DNA of 5,675 nt from an uncultured Synergistaceae bacterium (lineage in GTDB: Bacteria > Synergistota > Synergistia > Synergistales > Aminobacteriaceae), in the NCBI GenBank assembly GCA_937870605.1, contig CALMZW010000124.1, positions 1 to 5,675 of the forward strand. The letters are read 5' to 3'. The position numbers and the translations under genes are program-made. Each line of letters begins with the position of its first letter. Positions within the stretch are counted from its first letter, which is position 1. The notes beneath the pieces are model-generated. The model worked only from the letters and a program-made list of their open reading frames with translations, had not been told where the DNA came from and searched no databases. Of the stretch, positions 5,532 to 5,675 are shown in pieces.

Positions 5532-5675
5532 ATGAAGGCGCAGTTTTCCCTTACCGTCGCGGAAGGCAAGCGGGTGATCGCGAAGGGGATCGCCGCGCTT
5601 CCCGAAGTGCGCCGCGCGCTGGCGGACGGGATGATCCTGCTCAAGGGCGGGACGACGGTGTCGGCGCTCGCTGAG
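5532..5675 (+). CDS. Unrecognised protein, N-terminal fragment (cut by window end)
   Basis: ATG 5532 follows the TAG of the DUF1177 gene with no gap and the frame stays open for 48 codons to the window end. There is only a weak ribosome binding site inside the preceding gene (GGGAATGG, 5513-5520), so it likely relies on translational coupling. I do not recognise a named family. Visible are a short N-terminal strand (FSLTV), a helix with IAKGIAALPEVRRAL, then GMILLKGGTTVSALAE (33-48). That strand-GGTT-helix pattern recalls the start of DeoR C-terminal sensor domains and of ribose-5-phosphate isomerase or CoA-transferase-type folds, which bind phosphate or CoA. With only 48 residues this is a suggestion. 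Codon use is like that of its neighbours, and it is clearly part of the same operon. Confidence 0.75.
   Translation, partial: MKAQFSLTVAEGKRVIAKGIAALPEVRRALADGMILLKGGTTVSALAE

Noticed and set aside
1..5675. tRNA, rRNA, CRISPR array, insertion sequence, phage or attachment site
   Set aside because: Looked for on both strands; no repeat-spacer pattern, transposase or integrase motif, terminal inverted repeats or cloverleaf-like sequence was seen.

Overview
The window reads as one regulator followed by a tightly packed, same-strand catabolic-type operon. By eye the DNA is GC-rich (roughly 60%), with strong GC bias at third codon positions, good Shine-Dalgarno sequences and short or overlapping gene junctions. 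The gene set suggests an amino-acid- or peptide-using anaerobe such as a member of Synergistota or a GC-rich Bacillota. That is an inference from gene content; no rRNA or tRNA is present to test it, so the lineage stays open.

Layout, all on the + strand: (1) the 3' part of a PucR-type transcriptional regulator, whose start lies upstream of the window; (2) a 140-base regulatory gap holding a near-perfect 19-bp palindrome, a weak terminator-like hairpin with a T-run, and a sigma70-like promoter; (3) an OPT/YLP-family membrane transporter of 544 aa; (4) an Asp/Glu/hydantoin racemase-superfamily protein of 218 aa, overlapping the transporter by 10 bases; (5) a DUF917 protein of 362 aa, a family now often labelled S-methyl-thiohydantoin desulfurase-like; (6) a DUF1177 protein of 311 aa; (7) the first 48 codons of an unrecognised protein that starts directly after the DUF1177 stop codon. 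No mobile element, CRISPR array, RNA gene or origin is visible.

Working model (inference): the PucR protein senses a nitrogen-rich compound and controls the operon through the palindrome. The OPT protein imports the compound, and the racemase-like, DUF917 and DUF1177 proteins process it in the cytoplasm. Racemase plus DUF917 hints at a hydantoin, thiohydantoin or other cyclic amide, or a peptide-derived relative, but the substrate cannot be fixed from the sequence. The most interesting points are that three consecutive genes (DUF917, DUF1177 and the last one) lack a firmly known function, that DUF1177 shows a residue pattern like a metal-site-altered M42/M20 peptidase fold, and that the last protein begins with a motif like those of DeoR sensor or isomerase/CoA-transferase folds.
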